A DNA stretch of 64,000 bases from Oasisia sp. SBJ-2009 (GCA_964017155.1 OZ024857.1:508201-572200), one strand, 5' to 3'. Counted from the stretch's first letter, positions 12,901 through 27,353 are shown. Made by a program: numbers and translations. The notes: generated by a model from the letters alone, not told the origin.

Positions 12901-15900
12901 GCCAAGACGCGCTGTTTATAACAAAAAAATACGCGCAAGATGATTATAATTGAACGAATTAATTTAATCAAGTATCAAATGTTGGCAAAAATACTGATAT
13001 AATAGCAACATTGAGGTGGGTCCGACTTGTACATAAGTGCCAAATAGTGAAATACTGAAAACAAATTGAGAGTATACGTGCTTTTATGAGAGAGTGCGCG
13101 TGAAGTTGCGCGCCCGCAAGTGTAGACATTAATGTACAAGTCGGGCCCACCTCAATTTTGGTATTATAACTGTATCTTTGCTAACATGTGATACTTGATT
13201 TTGTTAATTCAATCAATTATAATCATCTGCGCATATTAATGTTTTATATACAGCGCGTCTTAGCAGACTTTTGAGGTCGAAAAGACAGCGTGGTCGGCAT
13301 AAACAAACTGTTTATCGCTCATTTCATATGAACAGCGCAGTAACATGCACCTCTTCGCTTGCGACTGGCACAATTCGCGCTGTTTTTCGACCTCAAAAGT
13401 TTGCCAAGACGCGCTGTTTATAAAACATAAATACGCGCAAGATGATTATAATTGAATGAATTAATTTAATCAAGTATCAAATGTTGGCAAAAATACTGAT
13501 ATAATAGCAACATTGAGGTGGGTCCGACTTGTACATAAGTGCCAAATAGTGAAATACTGAAAACAAATTGAGAGTATACGTGCTTTTATGAGAGAGTGCG
13601 CGTGAAGTTGCGCGCCCGCAAGTGTAGGCATTGATGTACAAGTCGGGCCCACCTCAATTTTGGTATTATAACTGTATCTTTGCCAACATTTGATACTTGA
13701 TTTTGTTAATTCAATCAATTATAATCATCTTGCGCATATATATGTTTTATAACCAGCGCGTCTCAGCAGATTTTAAGGTCGAAAAGACAGCGTGGTCGGC
13801 ATAAACCCATTGTTTATCGCTCAATTCATATGCACAGCGGAGTAACATGCACCGCTGCGCTTGCGACTGGCACAAATCGCGCTGTCTTTTCGACCTCAAA
13901 AGTTTGCCAAGACGCGCTGTTTATAAAACATAAATACGCGCAAGATGATTATAATTGAATGAATTAATTTATTCAAGTATCAAATGTTGGCAAAAATACT
14001 GATATAATAGCAACATTGAGGTGGGTCCGACTTGTACATAAGTGCCAAATAGTGAAATACTGAAAACAAATTGAGAGTATACGTGCTTTTATGAGAGATT
14101 GCGCGTGAAGGTACGCGCCCGCAAGTGTTGGCACTTATGTACAAGTCGGGCCCACCTCAATTTTGGTATTATAACTGTATTTTTGCCAACATTTGATACT
14201 TGATTTTGTTAATTCAATCAATTATAATCATCTTGCGCATATTAATGTTTTATATACAGCGCGTCTTAGCAGACTTTTGAGGTCGTAAAGACAGCGATGT
14301 CGGCATAAACAAACTGTTTATCGCTCATTTCATATGCACAGCGCCGTAACATGCTCCTCTGCGCTTGCGACTGGCACAATTCGCGCTGTCTTTTCGACTT
14401 CAACAGTTTGCCAAGACGCGCTGTTTATAAAACATAAATACGCGCAAGATGATTAAAATTGAATGAATTAATTTAATCAAGTATCAAATGTTGGCAAAAA
14501 CACTGATATAATAGCAACATTCAGGTGTTTCCGACTTGTACATAAGTGCCAAATAGTGAAATACTGAAAACAAATTGAGAGTATACGTGCTTTTATGAGA
14601 GATTGCGCGTGAAGGTACGCGCCCGCAAGTGTTGGCACTTATGTACAAGTCGGGCCCACCTCAATTTTGGTATTATAACTGTATTTTTGCCAACATTTGA
14701 TACTTGATTTTGTTAATTCAATCAATTATAATCATCTTGCGCATATTAATGTTTTATATACAGCGCGTCTTAGCAGACTTTTGAGGTCGTAAAGACAGCG
14801 ATGTCGGCATAAACAAACTGTTTATCGCTCATTTCATATGCACAGCGCAGTAACATGCTCCTCTGCCCTTGCGACTGGCACAATTCGCGCTGTCTTTTCG
14901 ACTTCAACAGTTTGCCAAGACGCGCTGTTTATAAAAAAAAAATACGCGCAAGATGATTATAATTGAACGAATTAATTTAATCAAGTATCAAATGTTGGCA
15001 AAAATACTGATATAATAGCAACATTGAGGTGGGTCCGACTTGTACATAAGTGCCAAATAGTGAAATACTGAAAACAAATTGAGAGTATACGTGCTTTTAT
15101 GAGAGAGTGCGCGTGAAGTTGCGCGCCCGCAAGTGTAGACATTAATGTACAAGTCGGGCCCACCTCAATTTTGGTATTATAACTGTATCTTTGCTAACAT
15201 GTGATACTTGATTTTGTTAATTCAATCAATTATAATCATCTGCGCATATTAATGTTTTATATACAGCGCGTCTTAGCAGACTTTTGAGGTCGAAAAGACA
15301 GCGTGGTCGGCATAAACAAACTGTTTATCGCTCATTTCATATGAACAGCGCAGTAACATGCACCTCTTCGCTTGCGACTGGCACAATTCGCGCTGTTTTT
15401 CGACCTCAAAAGTTTGCCAAGACGCGCTGTTTATAAAACATAAATACGCGCAAGATGATTATAATTGAATGAATTAATTTAATCAAGTATCAAATGTTGG
15501 CAAAAATACTGATATAATAGCAACATTGAGGTGGGTCCGACTTGTACATAAGTGCCAAATAGTGAAATACTGAAAACAAATTGAGAGTATACGTGCTTTT
15601 ATGAGAGAGTGCGCGTGAAGTTGCGCGCCCGCAAGTGTAGGCATTGATGTACAAGTCGGGCCCACCTCAATTTTGGTATTATAACTGTATCTTTGCCAAC
15701 ATTTGATACTTGATTTTGTTAATTCAATCAATTATAATCATCTTGCGCATATATATGTTTTATAACCAGCGCGTCTCAGCAGATTTTAAGGTCGAAAAGA
15801 CAGCGTGGTCGGCATAAACCCATTGTTTATCGCTCAATTCATATGCACAGCGGAGTAACATGCACCGCTGCGCTTGCGACTGGCACAAATCGCGCTGTCT

Positions 15901-18900
15901 TTTCGACCTCAAAAGTTTGCCAAGACGCGCTGTTTATAAAACATAAATACGCGCAAGATGATTAAAATTGAATGAATTAATTTAATCAAGTATCAAATGT
16001 TGGCAAAAACACTGATATAATAGCAACATTCAGGTGTTTCCGACTTGTACATAAGTGCCAAATAGTGAAATACTGAAAACAAATTGAGAATATACGTGCT
16101 TTTATGAGAGATTGCGCGTGAAGGTACGCGCCCGCAAGTGTTGGCACTTATGTACAAGTCGGGCCCACCTCAATTTTGGTATTATAACTGTATTTTTGCC
16201 AACATTTGATACTTGATTTTGTTAATTCAATCAATTATAATCATCTTGCGCATATTAATGTTTTATATACAGCGCGTCTTAGCAGATTTTGAGGTCGTAA
16301 AGACAGCGATGTCGGCATAAACAAACTGTTTATCGCTCATTTCATATGCACAGCGCAGTAACATGCTCCTCTGCGCTTGCGACTGGCACAATTCGCGCTG
16401 TCTTTTCGACTTCAACAGTTTGCCAAGACGCGCTGTTTATAAAACATAAATACGCGCAAGATGATTATAATTGAATGAATTAATTTAATCAACTATCAAA
16501 TGTTGGCAAAAATACTGATATAATAGCAACATTGAGGTGGGTCCGACTTGTACATAAGTGCCAAATAGTGAAATACTGAAAACAAATTGAGAGCATACGT
16601 GCTTTTATGAGAGAGTGCGCGTGAAGTTGCGCGCCCGCAAGTGTAGGCATTAATGTACAAGTCGGGCCCACCTCAATTTTGGTATTATAACTGTATCTTT
16701 GCTAACATTTGATACTTGATTTTGTTAATTCAATCAATTATAATCATCTTGCGCATATTAATGTTTTATATACAGCGCGTCCTAGCAGACTTTTGAGGTC
16801 GAAAAGACAGCGTGGTCGGCATAAACAAACTGTTTATCGCTCATTTCATATGCACAGCGCAGTAACATGCACCTCTTCGCTTGCGACTGGCACAATTCGC
16901 GCTGTCTTTTCGACCTCAAAAGTTTGCTAAGACGCGCTGTTTATAAAACATAAATACGCGCAAGATGATTATAATTGAATAAATTAATTTAATCAAGTAT
17001 CAAATGTTGGCAAAAATACTGATATAATAGCAACATTGAGGTGGGTCCGACTTGTACATAAGTGCCAAATAGTGAAATACTGAAAACAAATTGAGAGTAT
17101 ACGTGCTTTTATGAGAGATTGCGCGTTAAGGTACGCGCCCGCAAGTGTTGGCACATATGTACAAGTCGGGCCCACATCAATTTTGGTATTATAACTGTAT
17201 TTTTGCCAACATTTGATACTTGATTTTGTTAATTCAATCAATTATAATCATCTTGCGCATATTAATGTTTTATATACAGCGCGTCTTAGCAGACTTTTGA
17301 GGTCGAAAAGACAGCGTTGTCGGCATAAAAAACTGTTTATCGCTCATTTCATATGCACAGCGCAGTAACATGCACCTCTTCGCTTGCGACTGGCACAATT
17401 CGCGCTGTCTTTTCGACCTCAAAAGTTTGCTAAGACGCGCTGTTTATAAAACATAAATACGCGCAAGATGATTATAATTGAATGAATTAATTTAATCAAG
17501 TATCAAATGTTGGCAAAAATACTGATATAATAGCAACATTGAGGTGGGTCCGACTTGTACATAAGTGCCAAATAGTGAAATACTGTAAACAAATTGAGAG
17601 TATGCGTGCTTTTATGAGAGAGTGCGCGTGAAGTTGCGCGCCCGCAAGTGTAGGCATTGATGTACAAGTCGGGCCCACCTCAATTTTGGTATTATAACTG
17701 TATCTTTGCCAACATTTGATACTTGATTTTGTTAATTCAATCAATTATAATCATCTTGCGCATATATATGTTTTATAACCAGCGCGTCTCAGCAGATTTT
17801 AAGGTCGAAAAGACAGCGTGGTCGGCATAAACCCATTGTTTATCGCTCAATTCATATGCACAGCGGAGTAACATGCACCGCTGCGCTTGCGACTGGCACA
17901 AATCGCGCTGTCTTTTCGACCTCAAAAGTTTGCCAAGACGCGCTGTTTATAAAACATAAATACGCGCAAGATGATTATAATTGAATTAATTAATTTAATC
18001 AAGTATCAAATGTTGGCAAAAATACTGATATAATAGCAACATTGAGGTGGGTCCGACTTGTACATAAGTGCCAAATAGTGAAATACTGAAAACAAATTGA
18101 GAGTATACGTGCTTTTATGAGAGAGTGCGCGTGAAGTTGCGCGCCCGCAAGTGTAGACATTAATGTACAAGTCGGGCCCACCTCAATTTTGGTATTATAA
18201 CTGTATCTTTGCTAACATGTGATACTTGATTTTGTTAATTCAATCAATTATAATCATCTGCGCATATTAATGTTTTATATACAGCGCGTCTTAGCAGACT
18301 TTTGAGGTCGAAAAGACAGCGTGGTCGGCATAAACAAACTGTTTATCGCTCATTTCATATGAACAGCGCAGTAACATGCACCTCTTCGCTTGCGACTGGC
18401 ACAATTCGCGCTGTTTTTCGACCTCAAAAGTTTGCCAAGACGCGCTGTTTATAAAAAAAAAATACGCGCAAGATGATTATAATTGAACGAATTAATTTAA
18501 TCAAGTATCAAATGTTGGCAAAAATACTGATATAATAGCAACATTGAGGTGGGTCCGACTTGTACATAAGTGCCAAATAGTGAAATACTGAAAACAAATT
18601 GAGAGTATACGTGCTTTTATGAGAGAGTGCGCGTGAAGTTGCGCGCCCGCAAGTGTAGGCATTGATGTACAAGTCGGGCCCACCTCAATTTTGGTACTAT
18701 AACTGTATCTTTGCCAACATGTTATACTTGATTTTGTTAATTCAATCAATTATAATCATCTTGCGCATATATATGTTTTATAACCAGCGCGTCTCAGCAG
18801 ACTTTTAAGGTCGAAAAGACAGCGTGGTCGGCATAAACAAATTGTGTATCGCTCAATTCATATGCACAGCGCAGTAACATGCACCGCTGCGCTTGCGACT

Positions 18901-21520
18901 GGCACAAATCGCGCTGTCTTTTCGACCTCAAAAGTTTGCCAAGACGCGCTGTTTATAAAACATAAATACGCGCAAGATGATTATAATTGAATGAATTAAT
19001 TTAATCAAGTATCAAATGTTGGCAAAAATACTGATATAATAGCAACATTGAGGTAGGTCCGCCTTGTACATAAGTGCCAAATAGTGAAATACTTAAAACA
19101 AATTGAGAGTATGCGTGCTTTTATGAGAGAGTGCGCGTGAAGTTGCGCGCCCGCAAGTGTAGGCATTGATGTACAAGTCGGGCCCACCTCAATTTTGGTA
19201 TTATAACTGTATCTTTGCCAACATTTGATACTTGATTTTGTTAATTCAATCAATTATAATCATCTTGCGCATATATATGTTTTATAACCAGCGCGTCTCA
19301 GCAGATTTTAAGGTCGAAAAGACAGCGTGGTCGGCATAAACCCATTGTTTATCGCTCAATTCATATGCACAGCGGAGTAACATGCACCGCTGCGCTTGCG
19401 ACTGGCACAAATCGCGCTGTCTTTTCGACCTCAAAAGTTTGCCAAGACGCGCTGTTTATAAAACATAAATACGCGCAAGATGATTAAAATTGAATGAATT
19501 AATTTAATCAAGTATCAAATGTTGGCAAAAACACTGATACAATAGCAACATTGAGGTGTTTCCGACTTGTACATAAGTGCCAAATAGTGAAATACTGAAA
19601 ACAAATTGAGAGTATACGTGCTTTTATGAGAGATTGCGCGTGAAGGTACGCGCCCGCAAGTGTTGGCACTTATGTACAAGTCGGGCCCACCTCAATTTTG
19701 GTATTATAACTGTATTTTTGCCAACATTTGATACTTGATTTTGTTAATTCAATCAATTATAATCATCTTGCGCATATTAATGTTTTATATACAGCGCGTC
19801 TTAGCAGACTGTTGAGGTCGTAAAGACAGCGTTGTCGGCATAAACAAACTGTTTAGCGCTCATTTCATATGCACAGCGCAGTAACATGCACCTATGCGCT
19901 TGCGACTGGCACAATTCGCGCTGTCTTTTCGACCTCAACAGTTTGCCAAGACGCGCTGTTTATAAAACATAAATACGCGCAAGATGATTATAATTGAATT
20001 AATTAATTTAATCAAGTATCAAATGTTGGCAAAAATACTGATATAATAGCAACATTGAGGTGGGTCCGACTTGTACATAAGTGCCAAATAGTGAAATACT
20101 GAAAACAAATTGAGAGTATACGTGCTTTTATGAGAGAGTGCGCGTGAAGTTGCGCGCCCGCAAGTGTAGACATTAATGTACAAGTCGGGCCCACCTCAAT
20201 TTTGGTATTATAACTGTATCTTTGCTAACATGTGATACTTGATTTTGTTAATTCAATCAATTATAATCATCTGCGCATATTAATGTTTTATATACAGCGC
20301 GTCTTAGCAGACTTTTGAGGTCGAAAAGACAGCGTGGTCGGCATAAACAAACTGTTTATCGCTCATTTCATATGAACAGCGCAGTAACATCCACCTCTTC
20401 GCTTGCGACTGGCACAATTCGCGCTGTTTTTCGACCTCAAAAGTTTGCCAAGACGCGCTGTTTATAAAAAATAAATACGCGCAAGATGATTATAATTGAA
20501 TGAATTAATTTAATCAAGTATCAAATGTTGGCAAAAATACTGATATAATAGCAACATTGAGGTGGGTCCGACTTGTACATAAGTGCTTAATAGTGAAATA
20601 CTGAAAACAAATTGAGAGTATACGTGCTTTTATGAGAGAGTGCGCGTGAAGTTGCGCGCCCGCAAGTGTAGGCATTGATGTACAAGTCGGGCCCACCTCA
20701 ATTTTGGTACTATAACTGTATCTTTGCCAACATGTTATACTTGATTTTGTTAATTCAATCAATTATAATCATCTTGCGCATATATATGTTTTATAACCAG
20801 CGCGTCTCAGCAGACTTTTAAGGTCGAAAAGACAGCGTGGTCGGCATAAACAAATTGTGTATCGCTCAATTCATATGCACAGCGCAGTAACATGCACCGC
20901 TGCGCTTGCGACTGGCACAAATCGCGCTGTCTTTTCGACCTCAAAAGTTTGCCAAGACGCGCTGTTTATAAAACATAAATACGCGCAAGATGATTATAAT
21001 TGAATGAATTAATTTATTCAAGTATCAAATGTTGGCAAAAATACTGATATAATAGCAACATTGAGGTGGGTCCGACTTGTACATAAGTGCCAAATAGTAA
21101 AATACTGAAAACAAATTGAGAGTATACGTGCTTTTATGAGAGAGTGCGCGTGAAGTTGCGCGCCCGCAAGTGTAGGTATTGATGTACAAGTCGGGCCCAC
21201 CTCAATTTTGGTATTATAACTGTATCTTTGCCAACATTTGATACTTGATTTTGTTAATTCAATCAATTATAATCATCTTCCGCATATATATGTTTTATAA
21301 CCAGCGCGTCTCAGCAGATTTTCAGGTCGAAAAGACAGCGTGGTCGGCATAAACAAATTGTTTATCGCTCAATTCATATGCACAGCGGAGTAACATGCAC
21401 CGCTGCGCTTGCGACTGGCACAAATCGCGCTGTCTTTTCGACCTCAAAAGTTTGCCAAGACGCGCTGTTTATAAAACATAAATACGCGCAAGATGATTAA
21501 AATTGAATGAATTAATTTAA
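9950..21520. repeat. Run of 23 full units
   Basis: Units begin at 9950, 10454, 10958, 11460, 11963, 12466, 12968, 13470, 13973, 14477, 14981, 15483, 15986, 16489, 16993, 17496, 17999, 18501, 19005, 19508, 20012, 20514 and 21018. Haplotypes: A1 A1 A1 A2 A2 A1 A1 A2 A1 A1 A1 A2 A1 A1 A1 A2 A1 A2 A2 A1 A1 A2 A2. This is the second longest stretch without a short unit. It contains 2013-bp four-unit duplications (see 12968-16993 and 17999-21811). GGTGTTTCCGAC marker units occur at 14477, 15986 and 19508. Confidence 0.92.
12968..16992. repeat. Four-unit (2013-bp) local higher-order repeat
   Basis: Unit starts 12968, 13470, 13973 and 14477 are followed at exactly 2013 bp or within 1 bp by 14981, 15483, 15986 and 16489. 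The pairs share variants such as CATATGAACAGCG and GCTGTTTTTCGACC in the first unit, CCCATTG in the second unit, and ATGCTCCTCTG with GACTTCAACAG in units 13973, 14477 and 15986. Match is not complete at every unit, so this is a decayed local repeat. Confidence 0.7.
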
Positions 21521-21811
21521 TCAAGTATCAAATGTTGGCAAAAATACTGATATAATAGCAACATTGAGGTGGGTCCGACTTGTACATAAGTGCCAAATAG
21601 TGAAATACTGAAAACAAATTGAGAGTATACGTGGTCGGCATAAACAAACTGTTTATCGCTCATTTCATATGCACAGCGCAGTAACATGCACCTCTGCGCT
21701 TGCGAATGGCACAATTCGCGCTGTCTTTTCGACCTCAAAAGTTTGCCAAGACGCGCTGTTTATAAAACATATATACGCGCAAGATGATTATAATTGAATT
21801 AATTAATTTAA
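17999..21811. repeat. Four-unit (2013-bp) local higher-order repeat
   Basis: Starts 17999, 18501 and 19005 recur at 20012, 20514 and 21018, each 2013 bp away. Units 18501 and 20514 share GGTACTATAACTG and CATGTTATACTTG, variants not seen together in neighbouring units. The 19005 and 21018 pair is less alike. Confidence 0.65.
21521..21811. repeat. Short unit 5 (291 bp, left arm deleted)
   Basis: Common junction, GCGAATGGC and CATATATACG. The previous short unit starts at 9659, so more than 11 kb separates the two. Confidence 0.93.
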
Positions 21812-23322
21812 TCAAGTATCAAATGTTGGCAAACATACTGATATAATAGCAACATTGAGGTGGGTCCGACTTGTACATAAGTGCCAAATAGTGAAATACT
21901 GAAAACAAATTGAGAGTATACGTGCTTTTATGAGAGATTGCGCGTGAAGGTACGCGCCCGCAAGTGTTGGCACTTATGTACAAGTCGGGCCCACCTCAAT
22001 TTTGGTATTATAACTGTATTTTTGCCAACATTTGATACTTGATTTTGTTAATTAAATCAATTATAATCATCTTGCGCATATTAATGTTTTATATACAGCG
22101 CGTCTTAGCAGACTTTTGAGGTCGAAAAGACAGCGTTGTCGGCATAAACAAACTGTTTATCGCTCATTTCATATGCACAGCGCAGTAACATGCACCTCTG
22201 CGCTTGCGACTGGCACAATTCGCGCTGTCTTTTCGACCTCAACAGTTTGCCAAGACGCGCTGTTTATAAAACATAAATACGCGCAAGATGATTATAATTG
22301 AATGAATTAATTTAATCAAGTATCAAATGTTGGCAAAAATACTGATATAATAGCAACATTGAGGTGGGTCCGACTTGTACATAAGTGCCAAATAGTGAAA
22401 TACTGAAAACAAATTGAGAGCATACGTGCTTTTATGAGAGAGTGCGCGTGAAGTTGCGCGCCCGCAAGTGTAGGCATTAACGTACAAGTCCGGCCCACCT
22501 CAATTTTGGTATTATAACTGTATCTTTGCTAACATTTGATACTTGATTTTGTTAATTCAATCAATTATAATCATCTTGCGCATATTAATGTTTTATATAC
22601 AGCGCGTTCTAGCAGACTTTTGAGGTCGAAAAGACAGCGTGGTCGGCATAAACAAACTGTTTATCGCTCATTTAATATGCACAGCGCAGTAACATGCACC
22701 TCTTCGCTTGCGACTGGCACAATTCGCGCTGTCTTTTCGACCTGAAAAGTTTGCTAAGACGCGCTGTTTATAAAACATAAATACGCGCAAGATGATTATA
22801 ATTGAATGAATTAATTTAATCAACTATCAAATGTTGGCAAAAATACTGATATAATAGCAACATTGAGGTGGGTCCGACTTGTACATAAGTGCCAAATAGT
22901 GAAATACTTAAAACAAATTGAGAGTATACGTGCTTTTATGAGAGAGTGCGCGTGAAGTTGCGCGCCCGCAAGTGTAGGCATTGATGTACAAGTCGGGCCC
23001 ACCTCAATTTTGGTATTATAACTGTATCTTTGCCAACATTTGATACTTGCTTTTGTTAATTCAATCAATTATAATCATCTTGCGCATATCTATGTTTTAT
23101 AACCAGCGCGTCTCAGCAGATTTTAAGGTCGAAAAGACAGCGTGGTCGGCATAAACCCATTGTTTATCGCTCAATTCATATGCACAGCGGAGTAACATGC
23201 ACCGCTGCGCTTGCGACTGGCACAAATCGCGCTGTCTTTTCGACCTCAAAAGTTTGCCAAGACGCGCTGTTTATAAAACATAAATACGCGCAAGATGATT
23301 AAAATTGAATGAGTTAATTTAA

Positions 23323-23830
23323 TCAAGTATCAAATGTTGGCAAAAATACTGATATAATAGCAACATTGAGATGGGTCCGACTTGTACATAAGTGCCAAAT
23401 TGTGAAATACTGAAAACAAATTGAGAGTATACGTGATTTTATTTATGAAAGAGTGCGCGTGAAGGTACGCGTCCGCATGTGTTGGCACTTATGTACAAGT
23501 CGGGCCCACCTCAATTTTGGTATTATAACTGGATTTTTGCCAACATTTGATACTTGATTTTGTTAATTCAATCAATTATATTCATCTTCCGCATATTTAT
23601 GTTTTATATACAGCGCGTCTTAGCAGACTTTTGAGGTCAAAAAGACAGCGCGGTCGGCCTAAACAAACTGTTTATCGCTCATTTCATATGCTCAGCGCAG
23701 AAACATGCACCGCTGCGCTTGCGACTGGCACAAATCGCGCTGTCTTTTCGACCTCAAAAGTTTGCCAAGACGCGCTGTTTATAAAACATAAATACGCGCA
23801 AGATGATTAAAATTGAATGAATTAATTTAA
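23323..23830. repeat. Diverged chimeric unit, A1 to A2 switch
   Basis: This 508-bp unit has a 4-bp longer loop B (GTGATTTTATTTATGAAAG) and ACGCGTCCGCATGTG. Its loop A starts as A1 (TATACAG, CATTTCAT) and ends as A2 (CACCGCTGCGC, CAAATCG), with the switch between about 23690 and 23708. It carries several private changes (GGTCAAAAAGAC, GCGCGGTCGGCC, ATGCTCAGC, GCAGAAAC), making it one of the most diverged full units. Confidence 0.85.
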
Positions 23831-26608
23831 TCAAGTATCAAATGTTGGCAAAAACACTGATATAATAGCAACATTGAGGTGTTTCCGACTTGTACATAAG
23901 TGCCAAATAGTGAAATACTGAAAACAAATTGAGAGTATACGTGCTTTTATGAGAGAGTGCGCGTGAAGTTGCGCGCCCGCAAGTGTAGACATTAATGTAC
24001 AAGTCGGGCCCACCTCAATTTTGGTATTATAACTGTATCTTTGCTAACATGTGATACTTGATTTTGTTAATTCAATCAATTATAATCATCTGCGCATATT
24101 AATGTTTTATATACAGCGCGTCTTAGCATACTTTTGAGGTCGAAAAGACAGCGTGGTCGGCATGAACAAACTGTTTATCGCTCATTTCATATGAACAGCG
24201 CAGTAACATGCACCTCTTCGCTTGCAACTGGCACAATTCGCGCTGTTTTTCGACCTCAAAAGTTTGCCAAGACGCGCTGTTTATAAAAAATAAATACGCG
24301 CAAGATGATTATAATTGAATGAATTAATTTAATCAAGTATCAAATGTTGGCAAAAATACTGATATAATAGCAACATTGAGGTGGGTCCGACTTGTACATA
24401 AGTGCCAAATAGTGAAATACTGAAAACAAATTGAGAGTACGTGCTTTTATGAGAGAGTGCGCGTGAAGTTGCGCGCCCGCAAGTGTAGGCATTGATGTAC
24501 AAGTCGGGCCCACCTCAATTTTGGTATTATAACTGTATCTTTGCTAACATGTGATACTTGATTTTGTTAATTCAATCAATTATAATCATCTGGCATATTA
24601 ATGTTTTATATACAGCGCGTCTTAGCAGACTTTTGAGGTCGAAAAGACAGCGTGGTCGGCATAAACAAACTGTTTATCGCTCATTTCATATGAACAGCGC
24701 AGTAACATGCACCTCTTCGCTTGCAACTGGCACAATTCGCGCTGTTTTTCGACCTCAAAAGTTTGCCAAGACGCGCTGTTTATAAAAAATAAATACGCGC
24801 AAGATGATTATAATTGAATGAATTAATTTAATCAAGTATCAAATGTTGGCAAAAATACTGATATAATAGCAACATTTAGGTGGGTCCGACTTGTACATAA
24901 GTGCCAAATAGTGAAATACTGAAAACAAATTGAGAGTATACGTGCTTTTATGAGAGAGTGCGCGTGAAGTTGCGCGCCCGCAAGTGTAGGCATTGATGTA
25001 CAAGTCGGGCCCACCTCAATTTTGGTATTATAACTGTATCTTTGCCAACATTTTATACTTGATTTTGTTAATTCAATCAATTATAATCATCTTGCGCATA
25101 TATATGTTTTATAACCAGCGCGTCTCAGCAGACTTTTAAGGTCGAAAAGACAGCGTGGTCGGCATAAACAAATTGTGTATCGCTCAATTCATATGCACAG
25201 CGCAGTAACATGCACCGCTGCGCTTGCGACTGGCACAAATCGCGCTGTCTTTTCGACCTCAAAAGTTTGCCAAGACGCGCTGTTTATAAAACATATATAC
25301 GCGCAAGATGATTATAATTGAATGAATTAATTTAATCAAGTATCAAATGTTGGCAAAAATACTGATATAATAGCAACATTGAGGTGGGTCCCACTTGTAC
25401 ATAAGTGCCAAATAGTGAAATACTGAAAACAAATTGAGAGTATACGTGCTTTTATGAGAGAGTGCGCGTGAAGTTGCGCGCCCGCAAGTGTAGGCATTAA
25501 TGTACAAGTCGGGCCCACCTCAATTTTGGTATTATAACTGTATCTTTGCTAACATTTGATACTTGATTTTGTTAATTCAATCAATTATAATCATCTTGCG
25601 CATATTAATGTTTTATATACAGCGCGTCTTAGCAGACTTTTGAGGTCGAAAAGACAGCGTGGTCGGCATAAACAAACTGTTTATCGCTCATTTCATATGC
25701 ACAGCGCAGTAACATGCACCTCTTCGCTTGCGACTGGCACAATTCGCGCTGTCTTTTCGACCTCAACAGTTTGCCAAGACGCGCTGTTTATAAAACATAA
25801 ATACGCGCAAGATGATTATAATTGAATTAATTAATTTAATCAAGTATCAAATGTTGGCAAAAATACTGATATAATAGCAACATTGAGGTGGGTCCGACTT
25901 GTACATAAGTGCCAAATAGTGAAATATTGAAAACAAATTGAGAGTATACGTGCTTTTATGAGAGAGTGCGCGTGAAGTTGCGCGCCCGCAAGTGTAGGCA
26001 TTGATGTACAAGTCGGGCCCACCTCAATTTTGGTATTATAACTGTATCTTTGCCAACATTTTATACTTGATTTTGTTAATTCAATCAATTATAATCATCT
26101 TGCGCATATATATGTTTTATAACCAGCGCGTCTCAGCAGACTTTTAAGGTCGAAAAGACAGCGTGGTCGGCATAAACAAATTGTTTATCGCTCAATTCAT
26201 ATGCACAGCGCAGTAACATGCACCGCTGCGCTTGCGACTGGCACAAATCGCGCTGTCTTTTCGACCTCAAAATTTGCCAAGACGCGCTGTTTATAAAACA
26301 TAAATACGCGCAAGATGATTAAAATTGAATGAATTAATTTAATCAAGTATCAAATGTTGGCAAAAATACTGATATAATAGCAACATTGAGGTGTTTCCGA
26401 CTTGTACATAAGTGCCAAATAGTGAAATACTGAAAACAAATTGAGAGTATACGTGCTTTTATGAGAGAGTGCGCGTGAAGGTACGCGCCCGCAAGTATTG
26501 GCACTTATGTACAAGTCGGGCCCACCTCAATTTTGGTATTATAACTGTATCTTTGCCAACATGTTATACTTGATTTTGTTAATTCAATCAATTATAATCA
26601 TCTTGCGC

Positions 26609-26620
26609 ATATATATATAT
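26609..26620. repeat. Expanded AT run, (AT)6
   Basis: Between TTGCGC and GTTTTATAACC, A2 units normally have four AT copies. Here there are six, which accounts for the 508-bp length of this unit. The same unit reads GCAGACGTTTCAGG. Confidence 0.9.
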
Positions 26621-26850
26621 GTTTTATAACCAGCGCGTCTCAGCAGACGTTTCAGGTCGAAAAGACAGCGTGGTCGGCATAAACAAATTGTGTATCGCTC
26701 AATTCATATGCACAGCGCAGTAACATGCACCGCTGCGCTTGCGACTGGCACAAATCGCGCTGTCTTTTCGACCTCAAAAGTTTGCCAAGACGCGCTGTTT
26801 ATAAAACATAAATACGTGCAAGATGATTATAATTGAATGAATTAATTTAT

Positions 26851-27353
26851 TCAAGTATCAAATGTTGGCAAAAATACTGATATAATAGCAACATTGAGGT
26901 GGGTCCGACTTGTACATAAGTGCCAAATAGTGAAATACTGAAAACAAATTGAGAGTATACGTGCTTTTATGAGAGAGTGCGCGTGAAGTTGCGCGCCCGC
27001 AAGTGTAGGCATTGATGTACAAGTCGGGCCCACCTCAATTTTGGTATTATAACTGTATCTTTGCCAACATTTGATACTTGATTTTGTTAATTCAATCAAT
27101 TATAATCATCTTCCGCATATATATGTTTTATAACCAGCGCGTCTCAGCAGATTTTAAGGTCGAAAAGACAGCGTGGTCGGCATAAACAAACTGTTTATCG
27201 CTCATTTCATATGCACAGCGCAGTAACATGCACCTCTGCGCTTGCGACTGGCACAATTCGCGCTGTCTTTTCGACCTGAACAGTTTGCCAAGACGCGCTG
27301 TTTATAAAACATAAATACGCGCAAGATGATTATAATTGAATGAATTAATTTAA
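26851..27353. repeat. Chimeric unit, A2 to A1 switch
   Basis: The left arm and start of loop A are A2 (CCGCATATATATG, CCAGCGCGTCTCAG, TTTTAAGG). From 27191 onward the loop is A1 (AAACTG, CATTTCAT, ACCTCTGCG, CAATTCG). The switch lies between about 27158 and 27190. It immediately precedes the short-unit-rich section beginning at 27354. Confidence 0.85.

Larger units (their letters stand above)
21812..27353. repeat. Run of 11 full units, including diverged and chimeric ones
   Basis: Units begin at 21812, 22316, 22820, 23323, 23831, 24333, 24832, 25336, 25840, 26343 and 26851. Two are A1/A2 chimeras (23323 and 26851, listed separately). The 24333 unit is the shortest full unit (499 bp), through three small deletions: GAGAGTACG for GAGAGTATACG, CATCTGGCAT for CATCTTGCGCAT, and CTGTTTTTCG. 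The 25336 unit introduces GGTCCCACTTG, a marker reused many times to the right. Confidence 0.92.
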
